64,000 nt of DNA from Solobacterium sp. (GTDB taxonomy: Bacteria > Bacillota_I > Bacilli_A > Erysipelotrichales > Erysipelotrichaceae): the NCBI GenBank assembly GCA_017510405.1, contig JAFWNG010000020.1, forward strand, positions 24,973 through 88,972, written 5' to 3'. Both the position numbers and the translations under genes were made by a program. The notes beneath the pieces were generated by a model. It did no database searches and was not told the DNA's origin. It saw only the letters and a list, made by a program, of their open reading frames with translations. Each line of letters opens with the position of its first letter. Within the stretch, counting starts at the first letter, position 1. Positions 16,723 to 24,853 of this stretch are shown here, one piece after another.

Positions 16723-18212
16723 GGCAGGAATCCCTGGCAGGCATCGTGCCGTGTTTCATCGTCTTCGTAGATAAAGAAGTGCACATGCGGACCAGTAGCG
16801 GCTCCGGTCATGCCGATATGACCGATGACCTGTCCCTTGTCCACCACCGTGCCGACTTCCAGCTCGCTTGGTTCACGCATATGCCCGTAGTAGGTGTGGA
16901 AGCCGTTGTTGTGATTGATCACGATATAATTGCCGTTGATATAGTGATATTCGTTCTTTTCCACAACGCCGCGGTCCGCTGCGTAGATATCGCCGTAGGG
17001 TTCATACTCGTTGACGATATCGGTTCCCCGGTGACCCCAGTAACAGCCCCATCCGCACGATATGATCGGATTGTTTACCGGCCAGCGGTACGTACCCGTA
17101 CCGACATCCGGCAGTTCCATCGTTCCGACCGCGACAACTTCGCTGACGGGCTGACGCATATCGACGCTGGATTCCAGATAACCGTTGACCAGAACGCCGT
17201 TGATCCATTTTTCCGAATACAGGGAGTTCCGGGAACCGGCTTCTCCCACCTGGCGTACCTCTGTCTCATTGACGAGCAGAGAAGGATCTTCGGTATAGAT
17301 CGTTTCCGGATAGATCGCCTCTTCCCGGAGCGTTTCCTTATATACCACGACATTGACCGGTGAATTGAAATAGGTAATGCACAGTTCCTGGCCTTCCTCC
17401 AGAACCTGATCCACGCTTTCGATCTTATCCCGGTTGATATTCATGACCTGGGTAGCGGAAAGACCGTAGTTCTTCGTGCCGACACCGGCAACGGTATCAT
17501 ATTTCTGCACGGTGTAATACTCTTTGGTCGTATTCGCACCGTATTCGAGATATTCCAGGACTTCCTCTTCCGTACGCATGATCTCGGAAGGCGCCGCGTA
17601 ATCTTTGTACATCGTGATCGTTTCCGAGATACTGATGCCGACTTCACGTGTTCCGTAGGAACTTAACAGCGGCAGGGAATACCCCTGCTCGATGGAAGCC
17701 AGCACATCCGGATCGATGAAGTATGTGATGAACGTCTGCATCGCGTTTTCATAGATCGTTTCATCCAGCACATAGATCCGGGCAAAGATATCCGTGTCGT
17801 CCGCAAAGCACACCGCGGTCGCCCGCAGCGCGAACAGTTCGTTATCCAGAAGATAATTCAGAATATTCTCATCGATATCCTCATATTCCAGAAGGCTCTT
17901 TTCTTCTGTGATATAGATGTCTTTTCCGCAGATGCAGGAGGAATTCGGATAGTCTTTCTCATACTTTTCCCGGTAGACCGAATCCAGGAAACGGTCCAGT
18001 CTCTGCCTTGATGTCAGCACACCGACCAGATTTCCGCGGTCATAGAGCTTGTATATGGTCTTTTCGGATGCGGAGATACCGGTGATCTTCTGTTCGAACA
18101 TCCCCGCCGCACTGCTTTCAAAGGCAGAGGACGAACGGGAAGACGGCATGAAAAAAACGATCAGGATCGAACATAGAAAACATGCGATGACCATAAACGT
18201 TTTTTTCATCAT
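16716..18212 (-). CDS. M23 endopeptidase with LysM and G5-like domains
   Basis: Cell-wall hydrolase exported by an N-terminal hydrophobic segment (about residues 4-22). Middle regions look like a LysM domain (about 245-295, YTVQKYDTVAGV onward) and a G5 domain (about 300-365). The C-terminal 120 residues are a peptidase M23 (lysostaphin-type) domain with the zinc motifs HRGTD and HVHF and the usual GNYIVINHNNGF strand. It would cut peptidoglycan cross-bridges or stem peptides. It sits between dnaB and walJ, where the purA-walR-walK-walH-walI genes lie in Bacillus. Two adjacent ATGs are possible; AGGAG lies 13 bases before the first. The gap to dnaB is 14 bases. Confidence 0.9.
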   Translation of the reverse strand: MMKKTFMVIACFLCSILIVFFMPSSRSSSAFESSAAGMFEQKITGISASEKTIYKLYDRGNLVGVLTSRQRLDRFLDSVYREKYEKDYPNSSCICGKDIYITEEKSLLEYEDIDENILNYLLDNELFALRATAVCFADDTDIFARIYVLDETIYENAMQTFITYFIDPDVLASIEQGYSLPLLSSYGTREVGISISETITMYKDYAAPSEIMRTEEEVLEYLEYGANTTKEYYTVQKYDTVAGVGTKNYGLSATQVMNINRDKIESVDQVLEEGQELCITYFNSPVNVVVYKETLREEAIYPETIYTEDPSLLVNETEVRQVGEAGSRNSLYSEKWINGVLVNGYLESSVDMRQPVSEVVAVGTMELPDVGTGTYRWPVNNPIISCGWGCYWGHRGTDIVNEYEPYGDIYAADRGVVEKNEYHYINGNYIVINHNNGFHTYYGHMREPSELEVGTVVDKGQVIGHIGMTGAATGPHVHFFIYEDDETRHDACQGFLPC

Positions 18213-18226
18213 GACAGTTTTTACTC

Positions 18227-19579
18227 CTATTCTGCAGTCTGAATGGTAAACAGAGCATTCGTCGCGGCTTCAAAGCCGAGGAAGATGCGGCCGATCGCAC
18301 CGTTTCTCTGTTTGGCGATATTGATCTCGAGACGTTCTGTCCCGGACTCTTTTACGGCTTCTTTCAGTTTATCGTCATAGTAGGACTCACGGTACAGCAT
18401 CATGACGATATCGGCATCCTGTTCGATCGATCCGGATTCACGCAGATCACTCAGGATGGGTCGTTTGTTTTCTCTCTGTTCAACGCTTCTGGAAAGCTGG
18501 GACAGAGCAATTACAGGTACTTCCATCTCACGGGCAAGTCCCTTGAGATTACGGCTGATCTCGGAGATCTCCTGCTGGCGGTTGTCGGAGCTTCTCTTTC
18601 CGCTTCCTTCGATCAGCTGCAGGTAGTCGATCAGGATCAGCGACAGACCGACCTCATTTTTCAGTCTTCTGCACTTGGAGAAGATCTCGGACACCTTGAT
18701 GCCCGGCTTATCGTCGATATAGATCTTTTCTGCCTTGAGGTCGCTGGCCGCTTCGTTGACCTGGTTCCATTCATCCTGACGAAGTCTGCCGGTGCGCAGT
18801 TTTCCGCTTTCCACTTTGCTTTTCATGCTCAGAAAACGCATGGAAAGCTGTTCCGCTGTCATTTCCAGGGAAAAGATGGCAACTGCTCCGCGCGGATTCG
18901 TAGAAGCAACGTGTTCTGCCAGGTTTAGCGCAACAGCGGTCTTTCCCATGGAAGGACGGGCAGCCAGAATGATCAGGTCGCCGTTCTGCAGGCCGTGCGT
19001 CATATGATCGAGATCGACAAACCCGGTGCGCAGACCGGTAACGTCGGAATGGTTCGCTTCCATCATGCGGATGGTGGCGACCGCATCGTTCATCAGATCG
19101 GCGGATTTTTTGAATTCCCCTGCCTTACGGTCACGGGATACCGACAGCACCGACTTTTCGCACTCATCAAGATACTGGTCAATATCCGTCTGTCCTTCGT
19201 AGCCGTCCGCCGCGATCTGTTCCGCCGCCCGGATCATCCGCCGCATGATCGCCTTGTCATGAACAAGCTTGACATACGTGCGCGTCATGGCGCTGGTGAT
19301 GGCAGCTTCGGTCAGTTCAGTCAGATACATACTGCCGCCGACCGCTTCCAGCATATTCATATCGGTCAGCCATGTCGTGACCGTCGTCAGGTCAACATGC
19401 TGGCCGTGATCATACAGATCCCGAATTCCGCGGAAGATCTTCTGGTTGACTTCATTGTAGAAGTCTTCTTCCTCCAGGCCTTCCTCGATCGCTGTCTGGG
19501 TCGCCCCGTACAGCAGCATCGTTCCGAGAAGACTGGCCTCCGCATCCAGTGCGGAGGGCATTTCCCGCTTACCGCTCAC
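18227..19579 (-). CDS. dnaB: Replicative DNA helicase
   Basis: Hexameric helicase that unwinds the fork (DnaC in Bacillus naming). The 450-residue protein has an N-terminal DnaB domain (about 1-110) and a RecA-like core with Walker A ARPSMGKTA, Walker B LILIDYLQLI, and RESGSIEQDADIVMMLYR near the end. The start is GTG, overlapping the rplI stop (GTGA), which suggests translational coupling. The gene order yybS-gdpP-rplI-dnaB is conserved across Bacillota. Confidence 0.97.
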   Translation of the reverse strand: MSGKREMPSALDAEASLLGTMLLYGATQTAIEEGLEEEDFYNEVNQKIFRGIRDLYDHGQHVDLTTVTTWLTDMNMLEAVGGSMYLTELTEAAITSAMTRTYVKLVHDKAIMRRMIRAAEQIAADGYEGQTDIDQYLDECEKSVLSVSRDRKAGEFKKSADLMNDAVATIRMMEANHSDVTGLRTGFVDLDHMTHGLQNGDLIILAARPSMGKTAVALNLAEHVASTNPRGAVAIFSLEMTAEQLSMRFLSMKSKVESGKLRTGRLRQDEWNQVNEAASDLKAEKIYIDDKPGIKVSEIFSKCRRLKNEVGLSLILIDYLQLIEGSGKRSSDNRQQEISEISRNLKGLAREMEVPVIALSQLSRSVEQRENKRPILSDLRESGSIEQDADIVMMLYRESYYDDKLKEAVKESGTERLEINIAKQRNGAIGRIFLGFEAATNALFTIQTAE

Positions 19580-20025
19580 TGATCACTCCCGACCAGCTGA
19601 CAGTTGATCGTACCGACCACATTCTTATGCAGTTCCACGCGTACCTTTGTAACGCCGAGGGACTGGATCGGATCGGTGTCGATGAACTTCTTCTTGTCGA
19701 CGGTAATTCCTTCAGATGCCAGCTTTTCAACGATCTGCTTCGTGGATACGGAGCCGAATACCTTGCCCTCTTTGCCGGAGCGCACATTGAATGTGAATGT
19801 CATATCCTTCAGTTTCTCGGCAAGTTCTCTGGCTTCTGCTTCGCGGATGGCTTCCTGCTTGGCTTCTTCTTTCTTCTGTTCGCCCAGTACCGCCATGCTC
19901 TTGTCTGTCGCTGCTACAGCCAGTCCTCTTGCGATCAGGAAGTTGCGTCCGTATCCGTCGGATACGTTTACGACTTCCCCTTTCTTACCTACTTTCTTAA
20001 CATCCTGTTTAAGAATCACTTTCAT
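19576..20025 (-). CDS. rplI: 50S ribosomal protein L9
   Basis: Binds 23S rRNA domain V with a bilobed structure joined by a long helix. The 149-residue protein starts MKVILKQDVKKVGKKGEVVNVSDGYGRNFLI, shortened here to the recognisable KVILKQDVKKVGKKGE and DGYGRNFLI blocks. It overlaps the end of gdpP by 17 bases and the start of dnaB by 4. GGGAGG lies 9-10 bases upstream of the ATG, within gdpP. Confidence 0.97.
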   Translation of the reverse strand: MKVILKQDVKKVGKKGEVVNVSDGYGRNFLIARGLAVAATDKSMAVLGEQKKEEAKQEAIREAEARELAEKLKDMTFTFNVRSGKEGKVFGSVSTKQIVEKLASEGITVDKKKFIDTDPIQSLGVTKVRVELHKNVVGTINCQLVGSDQ

Positions 20026-21979
20026 CTGTTTTTTCCTCCCTGAAATACTGTTCGATCGTCTGCAGCAGTTCCTGCTTCAGATCGTCGATGCTGCATTTGC
20101 TTCTCTGCATTGCCGCAGCCGTCATGTGACCGCCGCCGTTCATATGTTCCATAATGACCTGTACGTTGACATCACGTGTCGAGCGGGCGCTGATCGCCGT
20201 CTCGTTGTCGCCGGTATTGGCAATGACGAACGCTGCCTGCACATCCTGGATGTTCAGCAGGCTGTCTGCCACCTGGGACATCAGCGACCTTGTGATCACA
20301 CGGTCTTTCACCGGTGCAATGATCACGCCGTGGTCGTATTTCTCGCTCTGTGCCGTCACCGCGGTCTTGATCTCAAATTCATCGTAGCTGTCTTTGAGGA
20401 ATTCGTTTGCTTTCTGAATATCCGCGCCCATTTTGCGCAGTGCGCTGGCGGCGTCGTATGTACGCGAACCGGTACGGTAGCGCCATCTTGCCGTATCCAC
20501 GATCATGCCGGTGATCATGAATGTGGCGTCGATCTCACTGAGATCCACTCTGCCGGATACATACGGCAGCATCTCTGCCAGCAGTTCGCACGTACTGCTC
20601 GCGCCGGCTTCGATATAGATCAGCACCGGCTTGACGCCCATGTCCGTTGCTCTTCTGTGGTGGTCGATGACAACGACTTTCTTCGCGTTTTCCAGCACCT
20701 TGGCACCGTTGGACTGACGGATGTTGTGGTGGTCCGTCATAATGACGAGCGTATTGCTCTGAAGCTGATTGAGCGCTTCGCTTTCGGTAACGAAGCTGAC
20801 TTCCTGCTTCAGTTCTTCCGCATACTCATCCATGGCGGCTTTCAGTTTCTCTTCGATGCCGCCGGTCTTCGCGATGATCGCGCTCTGTTTGTTCAGCGCC
20901 TTGCACATCTGCGCCAGACAGATCGCCGATCCCATACAGTCAAAGTCAGCGTTCTTATGGCCGCAGATGATCACGTTGGAAGACTTCTGGATCAGATCAC
21001 GCAGACTGTGCGACATGACGCGCACACGCACACGGCTGCGCTTCTCCGCCGCTTCGCTGGAGCCGCCGAAGTACCGGACTTCTTCCCCGACCGTCTGTAC
21101 AGCGACCTGGTCGCCGCCGCGCGTCTGGGCGAGATCCATCAGTTTCGCGACCATTTCATCCAGTTCTTCCAGCTTGCCGGAGCCGCGGGCAAATGCCATG
21201 GACAGCGTGATGGAAACATCCATCTTCTGTGCTGCCTTGCGCACGCGTCCCAGTACGGAGAAATGATCCGCGATCAGTGCGCTGAATACTTTCTCACTCA
21301 GTATGAGCAGATAGCGGGCACTGCTCAGACGCTTCAGCATGATGCCGTGCGTCTTGCAGTAATCCGTCAGCGGCGCCCGGACCGCATTATTGATATTCGC
21401 CACCTCGGATTCATCTTCAAACTGCGTGCTTTCCTCATAGTTGTCAAAGCATGCCATACCGATGACAAGGCGTTCTTCACTGTACCGTCTCTCGGCATTC
21501 ACCTGGCGCGTGATATCACGGAAATACAGCAGCGGCAGATTTTCCTTGCGCCGCAGTTCAAATACATAATCATCGATCTGTACGGTAACGGCATCCGACC
21601 GGCCGGAGATCAGATCGTCGGCTTCCGGGATCCATGTCAGGATCTTGCGGCCGATCTTATTGATCCCGCGCTTTCCGAACAGTTCGCTCATCCACGTGAT
21701 GACATAGGAATCGTCATAAATGACCATGCCCAGTTCGCCGGCAAGCATCGCTTCTTCCGCCGAGTCGCCGAGTATGTTCCGCACGCCCCGGCTCTGTTCC
21801 TCCGCCTGTTTCTCAAACTCGCCGAATGCCAGTACAAACAGGATCGCCTGGATCACCAGGATCAGGGCACCGGACAGGATCTGCGCTTTGAGCATGGCCT
21901 GGACAAAGATGAGCACTGCGGCTTCAATCAGCATTACTGCGATCATCCGACGCTTCATTGTCTGTATCTTCAGATTCAT
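20009..21979 (-). CDS. gdpP: Cyclic-di-AMP phosphodiesterase GdpP
   Basis: Membrane enzyme that degrades c-di-AMP, controlling osmolyte and potassium balance and wall stress. The start ATG at 21977-21979 follows GGAGGT and gives 656 residues: two N-terminal membrane helices (about 10-60), a degenerate PAS region (about 75-160), a degenerate GGDEF domain (about 170-300), then DHH and DHHA1 domains. Manganese motifs seen include GHKNADFDCMGSA and VIDHHRRA, and the C-terminal DHHA1 motif GGGHMTAAA is intact. It overlaps yybS by 56 bases upstream and rplI by 17 downstream. Confidence 0.95.
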   Translation of the reverse strand: MNLKIQTMKRRMIAVMLIEAAVLIFVQAMLKAQILSGALILVIQAILFVLAFGEFEKQAEEQSRGVRNILGDSAEEAMLAGELGMVIYDDSYVITWMSELFGKRGINKIGRKILTWIPEADDLISGRSDAVTVQIDDYVFELRRKENLPLLYFRDITRQVNAERRYSEERLVIGMACFDNYEESTQFEDESEVANINNAVRAPLTDYCKTHGIMLKRLSSARYLLILSEKVFSALIADHFSVLGRVRKAAQKMDVSITLSMAFARGSGKLEELDEMVAKLMDLAQTRGGDQVAVQTVGEEVRYFGGSSEAAEKRSRVRVRVMSHSLRDLIQKSSNVIICGHKNADFDCMGSAICLAQMCKALNKQSAIIAKTGGIEEKLKAAMDEYAEELKQEVSFVTESEALNQLQSNTLVIMTDHHNIRQSNGAKVLENAKKVVVIDHHRRATDMGVKPVLIYIEAGASSTCELLAEMLPYVSGRVDLSEIDATFMITGMIVDTARWRYRTGSRTYDAASALRKMGADIQKANEFLKDSYDEFEIKTAVTAQSEKYDHGVIIAPVKDRVITRSLMSQVADSLLNIQDVQAAFVIANTGDNETAISARSTRDVNVQVIMEHMNGGGHMTAAAMQRSKCSIDDLKQELLQTIEQYFREEKTDESDS

Positions 21980-22940
21980 CTGTCTGCACCTCCTCTCTCT
22001 GTCCGGCTGAATAAACAGCCCTCTGCAGCATTCTTTCATGCATATCTGTTGTAATGTAAAGGAATCCAAACAGCGCCACCAGGGACATGGCAATGAACAG
22101 CATTGCCAGGACCACCAGCATCGGCGCCAGCCGGCTGTGCGGGAAACGCAGCTTTATGAACAGCATCAGCCCGAACATTCCGAAGAAGGCAAGATACAGG
22201 ATCATTGCCATTCCGAAGCCCTGCAGTGCGCTCTCTATCATGGGATCCGCAGCGAACCTTCCGCTTATTCCCGTGTAATACGCTATAAAGCCCAATATGC
22301 CGACATACCCGCTCCATTTCGGCGGATAGTACGCGTACAGCGGCACGGACGGAGGCGCCGCGATCCTAAGGCGCTTCAGCATCAGCCGTGATATCACATG
22401 CACGACATATGCCTCCAGGATGCCTGTGACGATCGCTGCCACGATGAATACCGTGACAAGATAACTGTCCACATTGACATTCTGCAGAAGATCCACACCG
22501 GTCTGCGTAAACACGGTGTTCATGATATTGCGGTATTCTTCCATTTCCGCCGCCAGATCGTATCCGAAGAAGTCGGCGAAGATGATCATCGTACAGAGAT
22601 CGTAGATCACCGCCGTGATCATGGTGCGGATCAGCGTCCTGTGGCTGTTGGCCTTGGCATGAATACTCGCCCCGTACACAAGGCCGATCAGACATTCCCC
22701 GCCGATCAGAAACATGCCGGGCAGGGATTCCAGTATAAAGGCCAGCAGAAGCATGGCGCCGAATACCATCCAGCTGTCCCGCCAGCCGTACTTAACGCTG
22801 TAGAAGACCATCGGCAGCGGCAGAAGAAAAGAAACAAGACCATAGATCAGCCCGACTGTCTGCCTGTCCAGCAGGACCGCCGCACCGACAATGGCAAGCA
22901 TCATCGCGCCGTCTGTTATTTTTCTGACATTGCTGTTCAT
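21924..22940 (-). CDS. YybS family (DUF2232) membrane protein
   Basis: A 338-residue polytopic membrane protein with about eight hydrophobic segments and a highly acidic cytoplasmic tail (TDESEDTDNEASDDRSNAD). The fold resembles the transmembrane (S-component-like) DUF2232 family; its function is unknown. It is always found next to gdpP in Bacillota and is the first gene of this operon. The promoter has an extended -10, and GGAG lies 7 bases before the ATG. The acidic tail is encoded within the overlap with gdpP, which may explain its unusual composition. Confidence 0.85.
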   Translation of the reverse strand: MNSNVRKITDGAMMLAIVGAAVLLDRQTVGLIYGLVSFLLPLPMVFYSVKYGWRDSWMVFGAMLLLAFILESLPGMFLIGGECLIGLVYGASIHAKANSHRTLIRTMITAVIYDLCTMIIFADFFGYDLAAEMEEYRNIMNTVFTQTGVDLLQNVNVDSYLVTVFIVAAIVTGILEAYVVHVISRLMLKRLRIAAPPSVPLYAYYPPKWSGYVGILGFIAYYTGISGRFAADPMIESALQGFGMAMILYLAFFGMFGLMLFIKLRFPHSRLAPMLVVLAMLFIAMSLVALFGFLYITTDMHERMLQRAVYSAGQREEVQTDESEDTDNEASDDRSNAD

Positions 22941-22976
22941 CGTCCTGCTCCGCTGTCTCCTTTCCGCTGATATATT

Positions 22977-22985
22977 ATTATACCA
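22977..22985 (-). promoter_or_regulatory. Extended -10 promoter of the yybS-gdpP-rplI-dnaB operon
   Basis: Minus strand TGGTATAAT (TATAAT at 22977-22982), with no good -35 box, as expected for an extended -10 promoter. The leader is about 30 bases. Confidence 0.6.
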
Positions 22986-23041
22986 TGGATGGTTTTATGG
23001 TAGCATATGCAATATGCATCCTCTCCTGCCGTGCATTTCTC

Positions 23042-23071
23042 CTGTAATCTTCTTCCTGTTACGGCTATAAT
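23042..23071 (+). promoter_or_regulatory. Promoter of dacA, possibly giving a leaderless mRNA
   Basis: TATAAT at 23066-23071 with a weak CTGTAA 18 bases upstream. The dacA ATG is at 23079, exactly where transcription would begin, and no ribosome site precedes it. Confidence 0.4.
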
Positions 23072-23078
23072 AATCGCG

Positions 23079-24260
23079 ATGAAAAGACTGAGATCTACAT
23101 GGCTTCTGTCCCTGATCACGGGACTTCTGCTGTCTCTCTGCCCGGTGTATGCCATGACGCCGGAAGAAGCTGCAGAACAGACAGAAAGTGATCATATGTA
23201 CATCGTTGATGACGATACCGGTCAGGTACTGTTTGATAAATACGGCACAGACGTGATCTATCCCGCTTCCATGACGAAGCTTATGACCGTGCTGGTCGCG
23301 GCCGAAAGCCTTCCCGATCCCGAGCAGGAGGTCACGATCACCTATGATATGCTCGCAGGTCTCGCTGAAGCGAACGCTTCCGTAGTCGGCTACCGGGCCG
23401 GGGTGACGGTATCGGTAAGATCCCTGCTGTACGGAGCACTTCTGCCGTCCGGCGCCGACGCTGTCAACGCGCTCGGCTTTACGGTTTCCGGCAGTATTCC
23501 CGCCTTTGTGGACAGGATGAACCAGAAGGCAGCGGAACTCGGCATGAACAGTACGCACTTCGTCAATCCCACCGGTCTGCATGACCCGGATCATTATACA
23601 ACCTGCAGCGATCTCGCAGTCCTGATGAGCGCCTGCCACAGAATACCGCTTCTGCACGAGATCATGACCACACCGGTCTATACCGACGAAGCCGGCTATA
23701 CCATGCGCAGCACCGCCTACTCGGCAATGCAGGCAAACGGCGTCGAGATCGCCGGCTATGACGGCGGAAAGACGGGCTATACCAACGCGGCCGGACACTG
23801 TCTGGCATCTTATCTTTCCCTGAATGATATGCATCTGATCGTCATCGCCGCTCATGCCATGACGCCGTACGCCGACTGGGCGCATGTCCGCGACACTGCC
23901 TTTGTAGCAGACTGGATGAATCAGGAATACAGCCGCAGACAGGTCCTCTACAGCGAACAGAGCGTACAGACAGTCACTCTGAAGCATATGTTCAAAGAAG
24001 AAACGACGGAAGTACTGGCAAACTCACCGATCTGGTTCGACCTGCGCAATGACGCCGGCATCACCTGGGTCACCGACATTCCGCAGGTCATCGAAGTCGG
24101 CGTGGAAGACCGCACCGTGAACGGTACGATCACCGTGCTGGCGGACGGCGTTCCGATCGCCGCCCAGGAAGTGGCGGTCAGCGTACCGCGTGAACCGAAA
24201 CTGCTGGTCCGCATCCTGATGCGGATCCGTTCACTGTTTGTAAAGGAGGAGAAGGAATGA
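23079..24260 (+). CDS. dacA: D-alanyl-D-alanine carboxypeptidase (PBP5-type)
   Basis: Trims the terminal D-Ala from peptidoglycan stem peptides. From the ATG at 23079 the 393-residue protein has a signal peptide (cleavage near VYA, residue 25), the serine motif SMTK (Ser64, Lys67) and KTG (Lys231). The second motif, normally SGN, reads SGA (residues 124-126), so the usual Asn is absent, although the flanking PSGxDA is kept. The C-terminal domain and a basic amphipathic tail fit a class-A PBP5 membrane anchor. No Shine-Dalgarno sequence precedes this Met. It overlaps the next gene by 4 bases (ATGA). Confidence 0.92.
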   Translation: MKRLRSTWLLSLITGLLLSLCPVYAMTPEEAAEQTESDHMYIVDDDTGQVLFDKYGTDVIYPASMTKLMTVLVAAESLPDPEQEVTITYDMLAGLAEANASVVGYRAGVTVSVRSLLYGALLPSGADAVNALGFTVSGSIPAFVDRMNQKAAELGMNSTHFVNPTGLHDPDHYTTCSDLAVLMSACHRIPLLHEIMTTPVYTDEAGYTMRSTAYSAMQANGVEIAGYDGGKTGYTNAAGHCLASYLSLNDMHLIVIAAHAMTPYADWAHVRDTAFVADWMNQEYSRRQVLYSEQSVQTVTLKHMFKEETTEVLANSPIWFDLRNDAGITWVTDIPQVIEVGVEDRTVNGTITVLADGVPIAAQEVAVSVPREPKLLVRILMRIRSLFVKEEKE

Positions 24261-24769
24261 AACATGCTGTAACTGCAGCGATGCTGTGTACTGCTCTGCT
24301 CTGCGGATGCAGTTCCGCATCGGTCTCCGAATCTGTACCGGACAGTTCTTCAAAGGCAGATGAGCCGGTACAGGAAACGGAACAGGAAACAGAACAGGAA
24401 ATCGTTCAGGAGGAAAAAGAAATGAAAATGATGCTCGCAGATACACCCGTCACCGTCGTCTGGGAAGACAACGACTCCGTCAAGGCACTCCATGCACTGG
24501 CGGAAAAGGAACCGCTCGTGCTCGATATGTCCATGTACGGCGGATTCGAACAGGTCGGTCCCATCGGTACTGTTCTGCCGTCCGACGATGTACAGACGGT
24601 CACCTCTCCCGGTGACATCGTTCTCTACAGCAGCGACCAGCTCGTCGTCTTCTGCGGCACCAATTCCTGGGCATATACCAGACTGGGTCATATCACGGAC
24701 AAAACAGAGCAGGAACTGCGTCAGCTCCTGACAAACGGCAATATCACCGTCACGATCACTGTCGAATAA
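24257..24769 (+). CDS. Lipoprotein with cyclophilin-like domain
   Basis: A 170-residue exported lipoprotein. The signal peptide ends in a lipobox (LLCGC, lipid-modified Cys at about 18), followed by a Ser/Glu-rich linker with repeated EQETEQE and then a beta-rich domain (about 55-170). Blocks such as LDMSMYGGFEQVG, PGDIVLY and FCGTNSWAYTRLG are typical of the cyclophilin-like family (Cyclophil_like), whose members lack clear prolyl isomerase residues. It is translationally coupled to the carboxypeptidase and ends in a strong terminator. Its role at the envelope is unknown. Confidence 0.8.
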   Translation: MKHAVTAAMLCTALLCGCSSASVSESVPDSSSKADEPVQETEQETEQEIVQEEKEMKMMLADTPVTVVWEDNDSVKALHALAEKEPLVLDMSMYGGFEQVGPIGTVLPSDDVQTVTSPGDIVLYSSDQLVVFCGTNSWAYTRLGHITDKTEQELRQLLTNGNITVTITVE

Positions 24770-24774
24770 CTCTC

Positions 24775-24802
24775 ACCGGTCACATACGACCGGTTTTTTT
24801 TC
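24775..24802 (+). terminator. Terminator of the dacA-lipoprotein operon
   Basis: ACCGGTC and GACCGGT pair around ACATAC, followed by eight U. It starts 5 bases after the stop codon. Confidence 0.88.
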
Positions 24803-24818
24803 TTGCAAAAGCGCAAAG

Positions 24819-24842
24819 TAAAACCGGGCATTTCTGCCCGGT
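24819..24842 (-). terminator. Terminator of the DUF349 gene
   Basis: Minus strand ACCGGGCA and TGCCCGGT pair around a GAAA tetraloop, followed by UUUUA. Confidence 0.8.
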
Positions 24843-24853
24843 CTGCTCTGTAA

